Assembly (NCBI GenBank): GCA_029962745.1
Contig: CM057165.1
Location: forward strand, 25,093,882-25,157,881
Origin: Echinometra lucunter
Taxonomy: Eukaryota; Echinodermata; Echinoidea; Camarodonta; Echinometridae
Direction: 5' to 3'
DNA length: 64,000 nt
Numbering within the stretch: the stretch's first letter is position 1; the number at the start of each line of letters is the position of its first letter. Below are positions 37,660-46,453 of this stretch, one piece after another. Both the position numbers and the translations under genes were made by a program. Below the pieces are notes generated by a model. The model saw nothing but the letters and a program-made list of their open reading frames with translations. It was not told where the DNA came from and ran no database searches.

Positions 37660-38215
37660 AATGGGAGAATAATAATTGCGTAGCTCCCTCAATGCTCCCC
37701 AGAGCTGTCATCCATTTTGAATCAAGGGTTGAAAAAATGCCTCCGCCGTGAATCGAACCTGGGTCACTGGCTTAGAACGCCAACGCCTTAACCACTAGAC
37801 CATGGAGGCGGGCCAGCAGTTAGGCGTGACCGAATCCAGTTGACCGACAGACAGATTTCCAACCCTTTTGATCCTTTGTTTAGGTGCAGATGAGTTAATG
37901 AACAATGAGAAGCGTCACGCCGCAGTTGGATCTCAGCTAAAAGCCTGGATACATGCATAAGTCAGAATAAGGGGACAATACATTGAAAGAAATTTGACAA
38001 ATGCAAACAACTTTGGCAACTCCCTTGTAAATAATAAACAATGAAAGAAATAAAAATGGGATAATAATAATTGCGTAGCTTCCTCAATGCTCCCCAGAGC
38101 TGTCATCCATTTTGAATCAAAGGTTGAAAAAATGCTTCCGTCGGGAATCGAACCCGGGTCACTGGCTTAGAACGCCAAAGTTGTTTGCATTTGTCAAATT
38201 TCTTTCAATATATAT
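37660..38215. repeat. tRNA-like repeat pair with inverted flanks
   Basis: A ~120 bp segment (from GGGAGAATAATAATTGCGTA to the tRNA-like T arm) occurs at 37,662-37,783 and again at 38,056-38,178. In the first the tRNA-like part is complete (37,738-37,808, minus strand); in the second it is cut in the anticodon region, but its T arm (CCGGG, TTCGATT, CCCGA) is better paired. The interruption continues with the inverse of 37,983-38,018 (TTTGACAAATGCAAACAAC), so the second copy was made by an inverted, foldback-like event. Confidence 0.65.
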
Positions 38216-38277
38216 ATTTATATATAAAGGAAAATGGCCCCTCGCAAAACATGTACAGTGCTTCATTATAGTACACA

Positions 38278-38339
38278 TAGTGAAAGAAAATGGAGAATGA
38301 AGCTGATGTAGCTACATCAGATTCATTCTCCATTTTCTT

Positions 38340-38345
<6 letters not shown>
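38278..38345. repeat. 68 bp near-perfect palindrome beside (TA)n
   Basis: TAGTGAAAGAAAATGGAGAA runs to a centre GTAGCTAC and returns as its inverse with a single mismatch. It abuts a (TA)n tract at 38,344-38,392. Confidence 0.9.
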
Positions 38346-38395
<50 letters not shown>

Positions 38396-38464
38396 TATAT
38401 ACATAGTGGAAGAAATTTCCCAAGAACAAAGTAATGGCTGTCACTCATAGTTGGTGAATTGAAA

Positions 38465-38557
38465 TATACCGAAAGAAGTTACTAAGAGGCGGTCGTAGCT
38501 TCTGAATCTTCCTTTATTGGTCAAGCTTTCGATCAATGATCTTCATCAGGACTCTAT

Positions 38558-38594
<37 letters not shown>

Positions 38595-39005
38595 AAAATA
38601 CACAATCACAAAATGATGGCTGGAATTTGTTTACATGAACATACATATAACTCTTAATTAGCTATCATCGTTATCGTTATAAGTGGTACTACAGCTGCTA
38701 CTACTGCTCCTTCTGCTACTACTATTCATGCTCCTATTCTTAATTCTACTACTATTACCACACTACCACTACTAATGTTATAACTACTATTATTATCAGT
38801 ACTATCACTATCATCATCATCATTGTCGTTCTTATTATTATCACTGCACATTTTCAAAACAAACAAAGTCTATATATTTATGTTTATCCTTATATAACTA
38901 CGATTATAACGATAATGATAATAATTTTAATATTTATAACTAATTTAGAGTTATATGTATGTTCACGTAAACAAATTCCAGCCATCATTTTGTGATTGTG
39001 TATTT

Positions 39006-39036
<31 letters not shown>

Positions 39037-39124
39037 TATAGAGTCCTGATGAAGATAATTGATCGAAAGCTTGACCAATAAAGGAAGATTCAGAAGCTAT
39101 GACCGCCTCTTAATAATTTCTTTC

Positions 39125-39130
<6 letters not shown>
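38465..39130. mobile_element. Foldback element with hammerhead-like arms (Penelope-like terminal fragments?)
   Basis: Two ~195 bp arms (38,465-38,661 and 38,940-39,130) are inverted copies around a ~280 bp AT-, CTA- and ATC-rich centre. Each arm contains GGCTGGAATTTGTTTAC, a (TA)n tract and then CTGATGA, a short self-pairing GATC-loop-GATC, GAAA, GCTT and, 21 bases on, AAGC followed by TA. That order (CTGATGA, stem II, GAAA, stem III, UH) is the hammerhead ribozyme layout. Hammerheads in terminal repeats, insertion in AT repeats and inverted partial copies are known for Penelope-like retroelements. No reverse transcriptase or GIY-YIG sequence was found here. Confidence 0.6.
39046..39099 (+). 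ncRNA. Hammerhead-ribozyme-like core
   Basis: CTGATGA at 39,046-39,052, stem II 39,054-39,064, GAAA 39,065-39,068, stem III GCTT/AAGC (39,069-39,072 with 39,094-39,097), then TA as the cleavage-type UH. Stem I would pair GTC just upstream with GAC just downstream. One extra A sits between CTGATGA and stem II, and stem I is weak, so catalytic activity is uncertain. The mirrored arm has an equivalent at about 38,483-38,536 (minus strand) with a better stem II. Confidence 0.4.
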
Positions 39131-39160
<30 letters not shown>

Positions 39161-39165
<5 letters not shown>

Positions 39166-39492
39166 TCAATTGCGAGAATAACAGCGTAGCATGAATCAAA
39201 GTTCCCCAGAGCTGTCCTACCATTTTGAAAATTTTGCAGAGGTTGAAAAAATGTCTCCGCTGGGAATCAAACACGGGCCTTTGGCTATGAACGTCAATAC
39301 CTTAACCACTAGACCACGGAGATGGGCCAGTGGTTTCGGTGGATCCGAGCGAATGCTTTGGGATATTCCCAATTCCCAATTCCGGATTCCCGGCGGAAAC
39401 ATTTTTTCAACCTTTGCAAAATTTCCAAAATGGTAGGACAGCTCTGGGGAACTTTGATTCATGCTACGCTATTATTCTCTCAATTGATCTCA
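39161..39492. mobile_element. Foldback element enclosing a tRNA-like sequence
   Basis: ~100 bp inverted arms (TGAGATCAATTG at 39,161 and its inverse ending at 39,492) flank a ~130 bp loop. Minus strand 39,249-39,325 of that loop has tRNA features: A-box-like TGGTCTAGTGGTTAAGG, anticodon loop GTTCATA (anticodon TCA) and B-box-like GTTTGATTCC. It is a relative of the repeat at 37,660. The arms contain AAAGTTCCCCAGAGCTGTCC, shared with the 37.7 and 38.1 kb copies. Confidence 0.7.
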
Positions 39493-39565
39493 CATGTATT
39501 TATTTCCACGAGAGTTGCCAAAGTTGTTGTATATGTTACTTAATCACAAATATATATATATATAT

Positions 39566-39760
39566 CTTGAAATAGTCCACGTATTGGCATAAGTAAACAA
39601 ACAAACCAACAAAAGTCAATGATAATCGTCTTTATCCCTGAGGAAGGGGGAGGCCCCCGAAAATTTGGATTAAATATATTCTTATTGGCAATTAACAATG
39701 CATTACTGAATCAATTTTTCTCATTGACTTTTGTTGGTTTGTTTATATATATATATATAT
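39566..39760 (+). mobile_element. Penelope-terminus-like repeat, single copy
   Basis: Runs from AATAGTCCACGTATTGGC to TTTTGTTGGTTTG between two (TA)n tracts. It includes CTGAGGA (39,638-39,644), a GGGGG/CCCCC stem with a 3-base loop and GAAAA, a hammerhead-like order with one core change (CTGAGGA for CTGATGA). It is repeated as an inverted pair at 39,997-40,243. Confidence 0.5.
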
Positions 39761-39799
39761 ATATATATATTTCTTGCATCAAAATCTTTATTTTCAGTC

Positions 39800-39835
39800 T
39801 CACTTTCATAAAGGTCTTTGACCGAAACGTTATTT
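39800..39835 (+). other. Degenerate hammerhead-like motif
   Basis: AAAGGTCTTTGACCGAAACG: a GGTC/GACC stem followed by GAAAC, preceded by CATA where a CTGATGA would stand. Remnant only. Confidence 0.3.
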
Positions 39836-39886
39836 AATTTTTTCGTCTTGCGGTGTTTTTATTTTTACCTCATTGTTTGTTATGTA

Positions 39887-39893
<7 letters not shown>

Positions 39894-39942
<49 letters not shown>

Positions 39943-39948
39943 CGTATA

Positions 39949-39996
<48 letters not shown>
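39894..39996. repeat. (TA)n tracts flanking foldbacks
   Basis: Two long TA runs broken by CCCGTATATGTAC. Other TA runs in this cluster lie at 38,344-38,392, 38,560-38,592, 39,009-39,036, 39,127-39,160, 39,549-39,565 and 39,746-39,770; nearly every foldback here borders one. Confidence 0.9.
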
Positions 39997-40000
<4 letters not shown>

Positions 40001-40243
40001 CAACAAAAGTCAATGAGAAGAGTTGACTCAATAATGCATTGTTAATTGCCAATAAGAATATATTTAATCCAAATTTTAGGGGTCTCCCCCTTCCTCAGGG
40101 ATAAAGACGATTATTGTCTTTATCCCTATCGTCTTTATCCCTGAGGAAGGGGGAGGCCCCCGAAAATTTGGATTGAATATATTCTTATTGGCAATTAACA
40201 ATGCATTATTGAGTCAACTCTTCTCATTGACTTTTGTTGGTTT
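39997..40243. mobile_element. Head-to-head inverted pair of the CTGAGGA repeat
   Basis: Arms 39,997-40,111 and 40,128-40,243 are inverted copies of the 39,566-39,760 repeat, meeting at their CGTCTTTATCCC ends. Each arm keeps the GGGGG/CCCCC-type stem and GAAAA, although the left arm has changes in the stem. Confidence 0.8.
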
Positions 40244-40360
40244 GTTTGTTTGCTTATGCCAATACGTGGACTATTTAAAAAAATATATATATCTATATAT
40301 ATATATATATGGACAAGACGAATGTTAAGAAAAAACCGCAGAGATGTAATTATTTCCAAT

Positions 40361-40392
40361 ATTTTGGGCACAGCCCTTTGTCAAGGAATGAC
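40361..40392 (-). other. Degenerate hammerhead-like motif
   Basis: Read on the minus strand: CTTGACAAAGGGCTGTGCCC then AAAA, a GGGC/GCCC stem in the position of stem II with eroded flanking core. It lies just beyond another TA tract (40,284-40,310). Confidence 0.3.
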
Positions 40393-40399
40393 AAAATTT

Positions 40400-40674
40400 A
40401 TTGAGCGTCAACAGAAGCAAACAAAAACGCACCAAAATGGTCGCGTGGCAACGGTCATATAGGGTATGCTAAAAATGTGACGTAACTTTCTACATATATA
40501 TATACATGAAAATTCATGAATTACTGTATATGTATCAATCTTTTGTGACAAAAATTATGTTGAAATTCATTGATATTTTGTATGAAAAATATATCATTAT
40601 GTTGATATTTAATAAAGGAACCCTGTGGAAGGGTAAATAGAAAGAAAAAAAAAATCATTGATATTATCACTTAC
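40400..40674. other. Intron sequence, unassigned
   Basis: Part of the last intron of the STAND/TPR gene; nothing recognised. Confidence 0.5.
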
Positions 40675-40822
40675 TTGAGAGCATTAGCAAAGTCTTTACT
40701 CAGCAGATATGTTAGTCCTAGCTTGTGATTGGTTAACGCTGAGTGAGGATGTCGCTCGGTCCACACAGCATTCTGAAGTCCAAGGTTCTGCTTGAAGTTG
40801 CTGACAGAAGATTCAAACTTAC
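40675..40822 (-). CDS. STAND/NB-ARC-TPR protein, exon 3 (TPR)
   Basis: Between a TTCTAG acceptor (just above 40,822) and a GTAAGTG donor (from 40,674 down). It reads in frame from exon 2 as GKFESSVSNFKQNLGLQN, then HPHSALTNHKLGLTYLLSKD and FANALK, a kinesin-light-chain-type TPR. It ends two bases into a codon, which the ATACGG start of the terminal exon completes as lysine. Phase agreement on both sides supports the call although the exon is only 148 bp. Confidence 0.85.
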
Positions 40823-41356
40823 CTAGAACAAGAAGAACATTTCACCAAAATGGCATGAGGGATAAGGCTATCTGAGCCCGATTTGACCTCGGCCTTTAGC
40901 GTCTTTCCCACTCAGTGTCTTTTGGTCCACCATCCTCCCATTCCTCCATAGACAAAACAACAGGGGATCGGGAAAGACGATGTGAATTCCCGGGCACGGG
41001 AAAGACAATAAAAACCATTGGACGTGACTTTTGATAATGTGCCTAAAGAGAGTACTACTTTTTTATCAGACATAGATATTTTCGGCTTCTCCATTGCACA
41101 GAAGCTAATAAGTATGATGAAAAATTAACAGATCTTGTACAGAAAAAAAACTACTAGTATTTGCATTGTAACTTTGAGAGATTACTTATGACAACTCAGG
41201 AATGACGAAAGAGCATAGAGAAAAATACATTCATTTTTTGTTTTCATTTTGACATGACACAAGCTTCTACAATGTTGAAATACATGATTGCATGAATATG
41301 TTTATCCTATATGAAAATGCGTGTGCACCATAACTATAACCACATCTGGCAAGAAC
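40823..41356. other. Intron 2 of the STAND/TPR gene, left part
   Basis: No exon or repeat recognised. Confidence 0.5.
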
Positions 41357-41830
41357 AGTTCAGGAGGCAAGTTGGCTCAGTCGGTAAAGTGTCTGCCTAT
41401 CAAACCAAAGATCATGGGTTCGAGTCCACCTGCAGCAGACACTGAAGCCTGCGTTGTGTGTTCACGAGCCCCTCTCCTGTTTCATAGATGCCGGTTATGT
41501 TTCAGTGGAAAACACCAAGTCCCTCAGATAGGATGTTAAATGGAGGCCTGGTGTAGAGGAAAGCCACCATCTTTGCATGTTAAGAACCCACTGCACTATT
41601 CAAAGAAGTGTATTAGGGGGGAAACCCCAGTGTAGTGGTACACCTGCATCCCAATAAGTTACATGGGGGCAGAGACTCCAACCCCAAGCACCTCTTAAGC
41701 AGGAGATTCTCCCACTGAGACCCCTAGCAAACGGGAGACTCTGACTCAGTGTGCGCGTAGCCCACATCACCAGCGCAAAGCACGAAATTTCTCGTCGCTG
41801 GAGGCAACTTTTAGGGTTATAGAAGCTCTC
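41357..41830 (+). mobile_element. tRNA-derived SINE
   Basis: Starts with a tRNA-like head: A-box TTGGCTCAGTCGGTAAAG and B-box GGGTTCGAGTCC about 50 bp apart. A ~350 bp body follows with GATAGGATGTTAAATGGAGG and TGTTAAGAACCCACTGCACT. The body recurs, inverted and diverged, at about 56,745-56,985. It sits in intron 2 of the STAND/TPR gene, antisense to it. Confidence 0.7.
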
Positions 41831-42677
41831 TGGTGCTATCTCAGGCTTATTTTTGAACTGATGACAACACTAAATGAGGTAAAATCCAATGATTCAGATT
41901 CATTTTTTGTTTAAAATGTGGTTGGGCGGGAGAAAAAAGGAGGAACACAGCTAGGGCGGGAGAAATTCAAACTTAAGCGGGAGAGCGGGAGATTTTGTGA
42001 AAATTGACTCAAAGCGGGATATCTCCTGCCGAAAACAGGAGAGTTGGAGACCTGGGGGGAGGGGGGGGGGGGACATGAGGGTCACAGTGATTAAGTTTGC
42101 TTGTCCCCTCCCAGGCTAAGGTGACGCCAAATGCATTTACTTAATAATAACATGACATAACATGATGTCTTACAAGTAATGTCCTAATATCAGCACGAGT
42201 ATATTAACAGGAAACCTGGCAAGGATGGGGTGATAATGAGCAGTCTCTGGAGGAAGAGCAGGTTTCATATTAATGAGGCTTTCTTACTACAATTTATCAT
42301 TTATGCCCTCCAATACTTGTCTGTATAATCCTTTATATGCAAAATAAATTAAAGGAGTGAACAAATAGGCCCACGTTCAAGGCACTTCAAGAGCTTTTGG
42401 GATGAGGGCATTGGCAGAAATCTGAGTGTAAAAATGTGAGGAGGAAACATCCCACATTCCATGAGAAGCAAAAAAAAAGAGTCAACATTTTTTTTAATGT
42501 GTGCTTTTTACTTTGTACTCCAAAATTCTGTGTCTATTAAAAAAATAGGGTGGTTGGGGTAGTTGGCTTATTCCCCTTGAATTTTGCTCCAAAAATCCAC
42601 AACTTTCCGACAAATCAGAGATTACAAATCCTGTATTGGCCGGATATTTGTTCATGATAAAGGGGATATTCACTTAC
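41831..42677. other. Intron 2 remainder with a G-run
   Basis: Contains a G-rich run at 42,054-42,072 and nothing else I recognise. Confidence 0.5.
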
Positions 42678-42856
42678 CACGACAAGTATAGATGGTGGCA
42701 ATGTAGGAGTTGACCGAGGATAAAACCCACAGATGGAGACTTCCTTTTTCCATGGACTTTGCTTTTTCCAAGAGGTATGAGGGATTCAGAGGGCCCTCAT
42801 TTGCTGCCCCACCAGTAATGATGTGAAGCACAATCCTTCTTGCTTCCTGGTATGAG
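42678..42856 (-). CDS. STAND/NB-ARC-TPR protein, exon 2
   Basis: Acceptor TATCAACAG precedes the exon and donor GTAAGTG follows it. Its first base completes the Val codon split at the end of exon 1, after which it reads SYQEARRIVLHIITGGAANE, a run of about 20 residues, then SYLLEKAKSMEKGSLHLWVL and SYIATIYTCRG without a stop. The helical pairs fit divergent TPR units linking the NTPase part to the clear TPRs. Phase is consistent with both neighbours. Confidence 0.85.
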
Positions 42857-42936
42857 CTGTTGATAATTCAAAATAAATTTGCTAGAAAAACAAGACTGCC
42901 ATGGTAATAAATCAATGAAACCCAACCGAGCAACTA

Positions 42937-42941
42937 TTACA

Positions 42942-42988
<47 letters not shown>

Positions 42989-43002
42989 AACTACTACTAC
43001 TA

Positions 43003-43057
<55 letters not shown>

Positions 43058-43067
43058 AACTACTACC

Positions 43068-43108
<41 letters not shown>

Positions 43109-43174
43109 CACCATCATCACCACCACCACCACTACTACTAATAATAATACTTACTACTACTACTTTAAATAATG

Positions 43175-43230
<56 letters not shown>
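42937..43230. repeat. (ACT)n then (AAT)n microsatellites
   Basis: A ~200 bp trinucleotide run with scattered variants, then ~60 bp of AAT, inside intron 1. Reading frames through it (poly-Thr, poly-Val) are not genes. Confidence 0.97.
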
Positions 43231-44520
43231 TAATTACGATGCATTTAGCACAATCTCCACAGTAAATTATCACACAGTGTTCATAAAATAATACTTATAC
43301 AAATAAATTTATCAAAAGTGGCACAAAGTATGAAAGAAATAAAGCGAGATTTAGCTAACTATTCCAGCAAGAGATTTTTCAAAAGTTTTTTTGTTAGTCC
43401 TAAGAGCATTACTGTTCATCTTGGATAAAGTTGGTAACTGTTTTAACCTGTTGGATACAATTTTATTTTGATACAGCAAGCATTTGGTATATACTCCAGC
43501 AAAACTTATTTCATACTTTGTGTTCAGTTCTGTTCATAAGAACCTGTACAGAAATATTCCTGATATTGCTATAGATCACTGTTTAGTGGATTGAGGGGTG
43601 GAAGCAAGTTGAACCAATCTGTGGCAATTTACATGCCTCAATGAAAATGAGCAAACACAAACAAATTAAGTCATGATCTTTTTTTTTTTCCTCCCAATAA
43701 CAAAACATGCAGTTAAGCACATCAAGACACAGTGAAACAGATAATTGAGTATTTTCTTTTCTCCTTTTTTCTAAAATTGAAATAATGAAATTAAACCATG
43801 GGAAGGAAACATAATTACGTCTTGATGACATCTGGCTTTACCTGGTTAACTGTTTTTCACTTTTGGATTCATGATTGCACAATTACAGGTACATGTATGC
43901 TTAAATGAAATCAGAACAACAAAAGTACTTAGCTTTATTTGAAAAAGTCTTATTATTTCCAGTGCCTTAACAGTATGGAAACTGAAGTGTATTGTGATTG
44001 TGTGAGTATGTATTTGTATTCATTTGAAAAACGTCATTCACACAGGTACGGGAATATTTTGTTTTTAATACAGTACTAGGCATAATTACAAAATAATATG
44101 GAAAAAAAAAAGAAATTAAGAAATTAGACCAAAATTTACAAATGGATAACAAACAAAATCAATTTAAGGAAATGGCTGTTTTCTATATTATTGTGAAACA
44201 GAAACAAAACAAAATGTATGATGCCTTCAGAATTCACCTCTTATGTTTATGACCAATGTAAGATACATGTACTTTGAGAACTGATCAACGATATTTTTTT
44301 GTACTATTTTTTCAAACTTTTCATACTTTTACATCTAGGCTAAAATAAAATTTGGGAAACTGAACACATAAAATTTGGGATACTGAAAAAAAGGAGATTC
44401 ATGGGACATACGAGCAAAAAGAAAAATCTCAGTATCTAAATCTTCCTGACCATTTCAGTACTTCTAATAAGAAAGCACAAACTAACATATTAATTTGATG
44501 TGAAATGATTAAATACTTAC
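43231..44520 (-). other. Intron 1 of the STAND/TPR gene, unassigned part
   Basis: Starts with the GTAAGT donor at 44,520. No further feature seen. Confidence 0.7.
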
Positions 44521-46091
44521 ACCAACGCTTCCTGATGCTTGGCACATTTGTAATAATACCATCCCTTTTCCATATGTAGTCTGGCAGTGTCAAGTGTATC
44601 CTTCTCACCAATCCTCTCTAAGATTTCTTGCGCCTCAGCGAGATATCCCTCTACTTGATCAAAGCTACTGTTCAGCATCACCACGGCATGTGATAAAGCA
44701 ATGAGTACGTAAGCCAGCCGATGTTCATCATTTCTCTGTCGAGCTGCCCTGACACAACTCTCGTAGAAAGGGACCACCTCTTTTTTCTGAAAGAAATCAT
44801 AGATGATCTCTTGCGAATTATGGGCGATGTCCATGATCAACTCGTACATGAAATCCTCAGAGGTGGCAAACGTGGCCATTTCAAGCAGTTTCTGTAGATT
44901 GTTAAAATCCGCCTGAAATAATGGTAGGTTGGCGGGTTGATAGCTGTGCATGAGTGGGGTTATTCGCTGTAGGAGTTGAGCGTAGAATAAACAGAAGCGA
45001 TTGCGTCTCTGCACCAAGCCATCAAGACACCCCCACTTCTGATGCAAAGTATGTTTCATCAGCTCATTCATACAGAATGACCTTTCACTTCCAGTACCAG
45101 TTGTTGCAAGGAGGTGGTTTGACAGGAAAGAGCGAATGCTGTGCACTGCAAGACCACATTGTAATCCATCTTTCCCAGTTATTGCACAGAATGTATCCTC
45201 ATCAAAAGAACCATCCACTTCTGCCAAAGCCTTCAGGGCTTTTCTGTCGGCTTGAGTCATCACCCTTCGAACTACTATATCTCCAAATTTGCCAGCTTCG
45301 GCTTGAGCTTCTGCTTTTGGCAGGATAGACAGAGGGTTCTTCTTCACTGAGTCCCAAATGGTAGAAAGAGGAACCTCGTTCTTAAGCATGATACGAACTT
45401 GGGCCAACAGTTTAGGATGTTGCCCACACTTCTTCAAGATGTCATCTATCCTGAAGGGCAGTACAGGTGCATAGGGTTCTAGATCATTCTTGATGGGCAA
45501 GTGGGGTACAAAGGACTCCAGGAACTTATGTGCCTCTTCTTGGCTGGGTGGATGCAAGACATACGGGTAGAACTTGGAACCAAGCCTTGAAAATCCACAA
45601 TCCTTTCCGCTGGTCATCAAAACTGTAACATTGGGAAAGGTGACGAGACTCTCCACCACACTTAAAATCTTTGGTTGCTCCTCCTCTGCAGCATTAGTGA
45701 TACCAAAAATGAGAATCACTGCCTCCGATGTAATATTCTCAAGGTTGTGTATGAACTCTTCTCGCAAACAGTATGGCACCATGAAATTCAAATTCTGTCC
45801 CTCTGAAATTTTGTTTCCGATGTCTTCAACAACATCTTGGTGAGATGTCCCTATATGAATGTGAATCTTGACTGGGGTTGTGGACTCATTTTTGTGAAGT
45901 CGTTTTGCTAACTCTGTGGCAAATGAAGCCTTACCAATACTTGGTAGTCCAGAAATAACTACAAGTTGTGGCCTGAGCTCTCTTCTTTCGAAATCATGCC
46001 AAACCTTTTCCAACTTTTCCTGGTATAAAGGATCAAAATGGGTTTGCTGAGTCCTCGCACCATCTGTACATATTTCCTCATCTGCATCCAT
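44521..46091 (-). CDS. STAND/NB-ARC-TPR protein, exon 1 (NTPase module)
   Basis: One long exon encoding residues 1-523. A P-loop sits at residues 48-56 (GLPSIGKAS, after the beta strand PQLVVIS). SEAVILIFGITNAAEEE (about 122-138) occupies the Walker B position, VTVLMTSGKDCGF (about 155) the sensor/RNBS-B position, and CGQHPKLLAQV (about 220) the GLPL-like motif. QADRKALKALAEVDGSFDED begins a winged-helix-like part, then helices lead into the TPRs. The layout is that of STAND/NB-ARC NTPases with TPRs, such as nephrocystin-3-like proteins and some NLR relatives. No death, CARD or TIR domain precedes the NTPase. Two key sites look eroded: GKAS for GKS/T and no acidic residue in the Walker B strand, so nucleotide hydrolysis is doubtful. 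Splicing with exons 2, 3 and the terminal exon gives 836 residues. Confidence 0.9.
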
Positions 46092-46136
46092 GGTTAACAG
46101 TCCATTTTCAAGATTTTGAGAGGGTTACATCATGTC
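46092..46136 (-). other. 5' UTR part of the first coding exon
   Basis: A TTTTCCAG acceptor just above 46,136 shows that the coding exon begins with 45 untranslated bases and that at least one non-coding exon lies further upstream (higher coordinates). No other ATG in a good context precedes the chosen start in frame. Confidence 0.6.
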
Positions 46137-46268
46137 CTGGAAAAGAGTAAAAATTGGAAATTGGTTATTGGAGGAAAGCTGTTCACATGTTTTGCAATAT
46201 TACAATTTATATCATTTACAAGATGACAAACAATTTCACGATGTGTAAGATGAAGTGTTCCGTTGAAT

Positions 46269-46453
46269 GTGGCTATGCCTCATTAAATAGATGACTAAGT
46301 CTCAACTTTCATCTCTCGAAGTACCTTATCCATATCAATTTGATTTGTGTATTTGATTTGTGTGGCTATGCCTCATTAAATAGATGACCAAGTCTCAACT
46401 TTCATCTCTCGAAGTACCTTATCCATATCAATTTGATTTGTGTATTATAATAG
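46269..46453. repeat. 93 bp tandem duplication
   Basis: GTGGCTATGCCTCATTAAAT starts at 46,269 and 46,362; the two units differ by about one base in the first 80. Confidence 0.9.

Larger units (their letters stand above)
26496..37840. repeat. Duplicated segment, copy B (contig start, probable haplotype overlap)
   Basis: Near-identical to 14,385-25,995. The first ~2.5 kb (26,496 to about 28,900) has many single-base gains and losses, often in homopolymers, relative to copy A; the remainder has few. That gradient is expected of a poorly covered long-read contig end. It contains the counterparts of every feature listed for copy A and continues beyond the copy A end into unique sequence. Confidence 0.93.

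Noticed and set aside
14385..37840. A genuine recent segmental duplication of the TPR exon region
   Set aside because: Possible in principle, but both edges coincide with the 500 N gap and differences look allelic, so an assembly overlap is the simpler reading.
41357..41430. A functional tRNA gene at the head of the 41.4 kb element
   Set aside because: A and B boxes are present but the acceptor and anticodon stems do not pair, and a SINE body follows directly.
42797..43172. Poly-Val and poly-Thr reading frames
   Set aside because: Translation of the (ACT)n microsatellite inside an intron.
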